Translations under genes and position numbers: made by a program | Part shown: one piece after another, positions 4,873-5,291 of the stretch | How the letters are laid out: each line of letters opens with the position of its first letter | How positions within the stretch are numbered: position 1 is the stretch's first letter | Notes under the pieces: model-generated | What the model was told of the DNA's origin: nothing | What the model saw: only the letters and a program-made list of their open reading frames with translations | Database searches by the model: none | From: Thermoleophilaceae bacterium | Lineage (GTDB): Bacteria > Actinomycetota > Thermoleophilia > Solirubrobacterales > Thermoleophilaceae | Reading direction: 5' to 3' | Assembly (NCBI GenBank): GCA_013811765.1 | Contig: JACCUO010000294.1 | Location: 1 to 5,291, forward strand | DNA: 5,291 bases

Positions 4873-5291
4873 TCAGCGAAAGGAGAGCCCACCTGAGCGC
4901 CGCTTGAATAGCTCGCGCAGCCCGACGAAGGAACCCGCGAAGGCCACCAGTCCTGCAAGAAGCAATATCCCGAGCGTCTCGAGCCCTGCGCCCAGGCCAA
5001 GGACCACGATCGTGAGGATCGCCGCCCCTCCGGAGAGGAGGGTGGTGTGCGAGCGAAAGCCCGTCACGTGCTCGCGGACCGCGAGCTCGAGCCCCGCGAT
5101 CGAGGCTATGGCCAGCCCCGCGCCGATCTTTGCATTCCCCCCTTCCGAGCCGTCCACGATGAAGCCCCAGCCCAACAGCACGATGCCCGCCAGCGTTACC
5201 AACTCGGTGAGCGGAAAAGCTCCCCACAGAGGAGGCGGACGGTCTTCGGCGGACGTGCGTCCCCGGCGCCGCGGGCGCGCCGGGGCCTCGG
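4873..5291 (-). CDS. Four-span integral membrane protein, 5' end beyond the window
   Basis: The reading frame stays open to the right edge, so this is the C-terminal part (138 visible residues) of a longer protein. A start at the TTG near 5202 would drop a coherent PPPLWGAFPLTELV segment that belongs to the protein. The visible N-terminal part is Arg/Pro-rich (ARPRRRGRT, 4-12) and cytoplasmic-like. It is followed by about four hydrophobic spans: near 29-45 (LVTLAGIVLLGWGFIV), 54-71 (KIGAGLAIASIAGLELAV), 83-102 and 106-124. The protein ends in the basic tail LFKRRSGGLSFR. I do not recognise a named family; small actinobacterial membrane proteins with a similar W-G-x-FPL-x-EL entry exist, from memory, without assigned function. 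It lies 26 bp upstream of the VOC gene on the same strand, suggesting one transcript. No catalytic motif is visible. Confidence 0.8.
   Translation of the reverse strand, partial: EAPARPRRRGRTSAEDRPPPLWGAFPLTELVTLAGIVLLGWGFIVDGSEGGNAKIGAGLAIASIAGLELAVREHVTGFRSHTTLLSGGAAILTIVVLGLGAGLETLGILLLAGLVAFAGSFVGLRELFKRRSGGLSFR

Noticed and set aside
4873..5202. A complete 109-residue membrane protein starting at TTG 5202
   Set aside because: The frame is open to the window edge and the upstream codons encode a coherent segment leading into the first span, so the gene is 5'-partial rather than complete.
4847..5227. Upstream extension of the second VOC frame (apparent 272-residue protein)
   Set aside because: It overlaps the membrane-protein gene in another frame; the added sequence is low-complexity Arg/Gly-rich, and homologous VOC sequence starts at about residue 10 from ATG 4846.
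1..5291. CRISPR array, tRNA/rRNA, insertion sequence or prophage signals
   Set aside because: No regularly spaced direct repeats, clover-leaf sequence, transposase or integrase motifs, or terminal inverted repeats were found. The mIHF-like protein is a nucleoid protein and is not itself evidence of an integrated element.

Overview
The window looks like chromosomal DNA from a high-GC actinobacterium. The best lineage marker is the gene at 3985-4368, which encodes a protein resembling the actinobacterial-type integration host factor (mIHF), a family largely confined to Actinobacteria. Strong G/C third-position bias in every real frame and very short gene spacing fit this. My guess, from sequence feel only, is a deep-branching class such as Thermoleophilia (Solirubrobacterales or relatives). 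No rRNA, tRNA, insertion sequence, phage gene or CRISPR array is visible.

Layout, left to right. (1) 1-375, minus: methionine sulfoxide reductase B, cut by the left edge. It is divergent from (2) 397-789, plus: a small VOC/glyoxalase-fold protein without the usual metal ligands. (3) 883-1209, minus: a 108-residue single-span membrane protein of unknown function, directly downstream of and apparently translationally coupled to (4) 1221-2453, minus: a 410-residue GNAT-like N-acyltransferase. (5) 2469-3731, plus: a PLP-dependent alpha-oxoamine synthase of the serine palmitoyltransferase/KBL/BioF family, divergent from the acyltransferase with only 15 bp between the start codons. (6) 3732-3984: a non-coding stretch rich in inverted repeats, with a possible promoter and a strong Shine-Dalgarno sequence. 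(7) 3985-4368, plus: the mIHF-like protein. (8) 4409-4846, minus: a second VOC protein, with an intact His-His-Glu metal triad, resembling half of an MhqO-type ring-cleaving dioxygenase. (9) 4873-5291, minus: a four-span membrane protein whose 5' end lies beyond the right edge.

The most interesting block is genes 3-5. An alpha-oxoamine synthase condenses an amino acid with an acyl thioester to give an amino-ketone, and a GNAT-fold enzyme could then N-acylate that amine. This is the chemical logic of bacterial ceramide (sphingolipid) synthesis. The divergent pairing plus the coupled small membrane protein makes a candidate lipid-modification module, but the link is inferred from family and context. 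No ketone reductase, acyl carrier protein or acyl-ACP ligase is visible here. The other genes are a mix of repair (MsrB), nucleoid binding (mIHF-like) and metabolism (VOC) with no evident functional link to one another.
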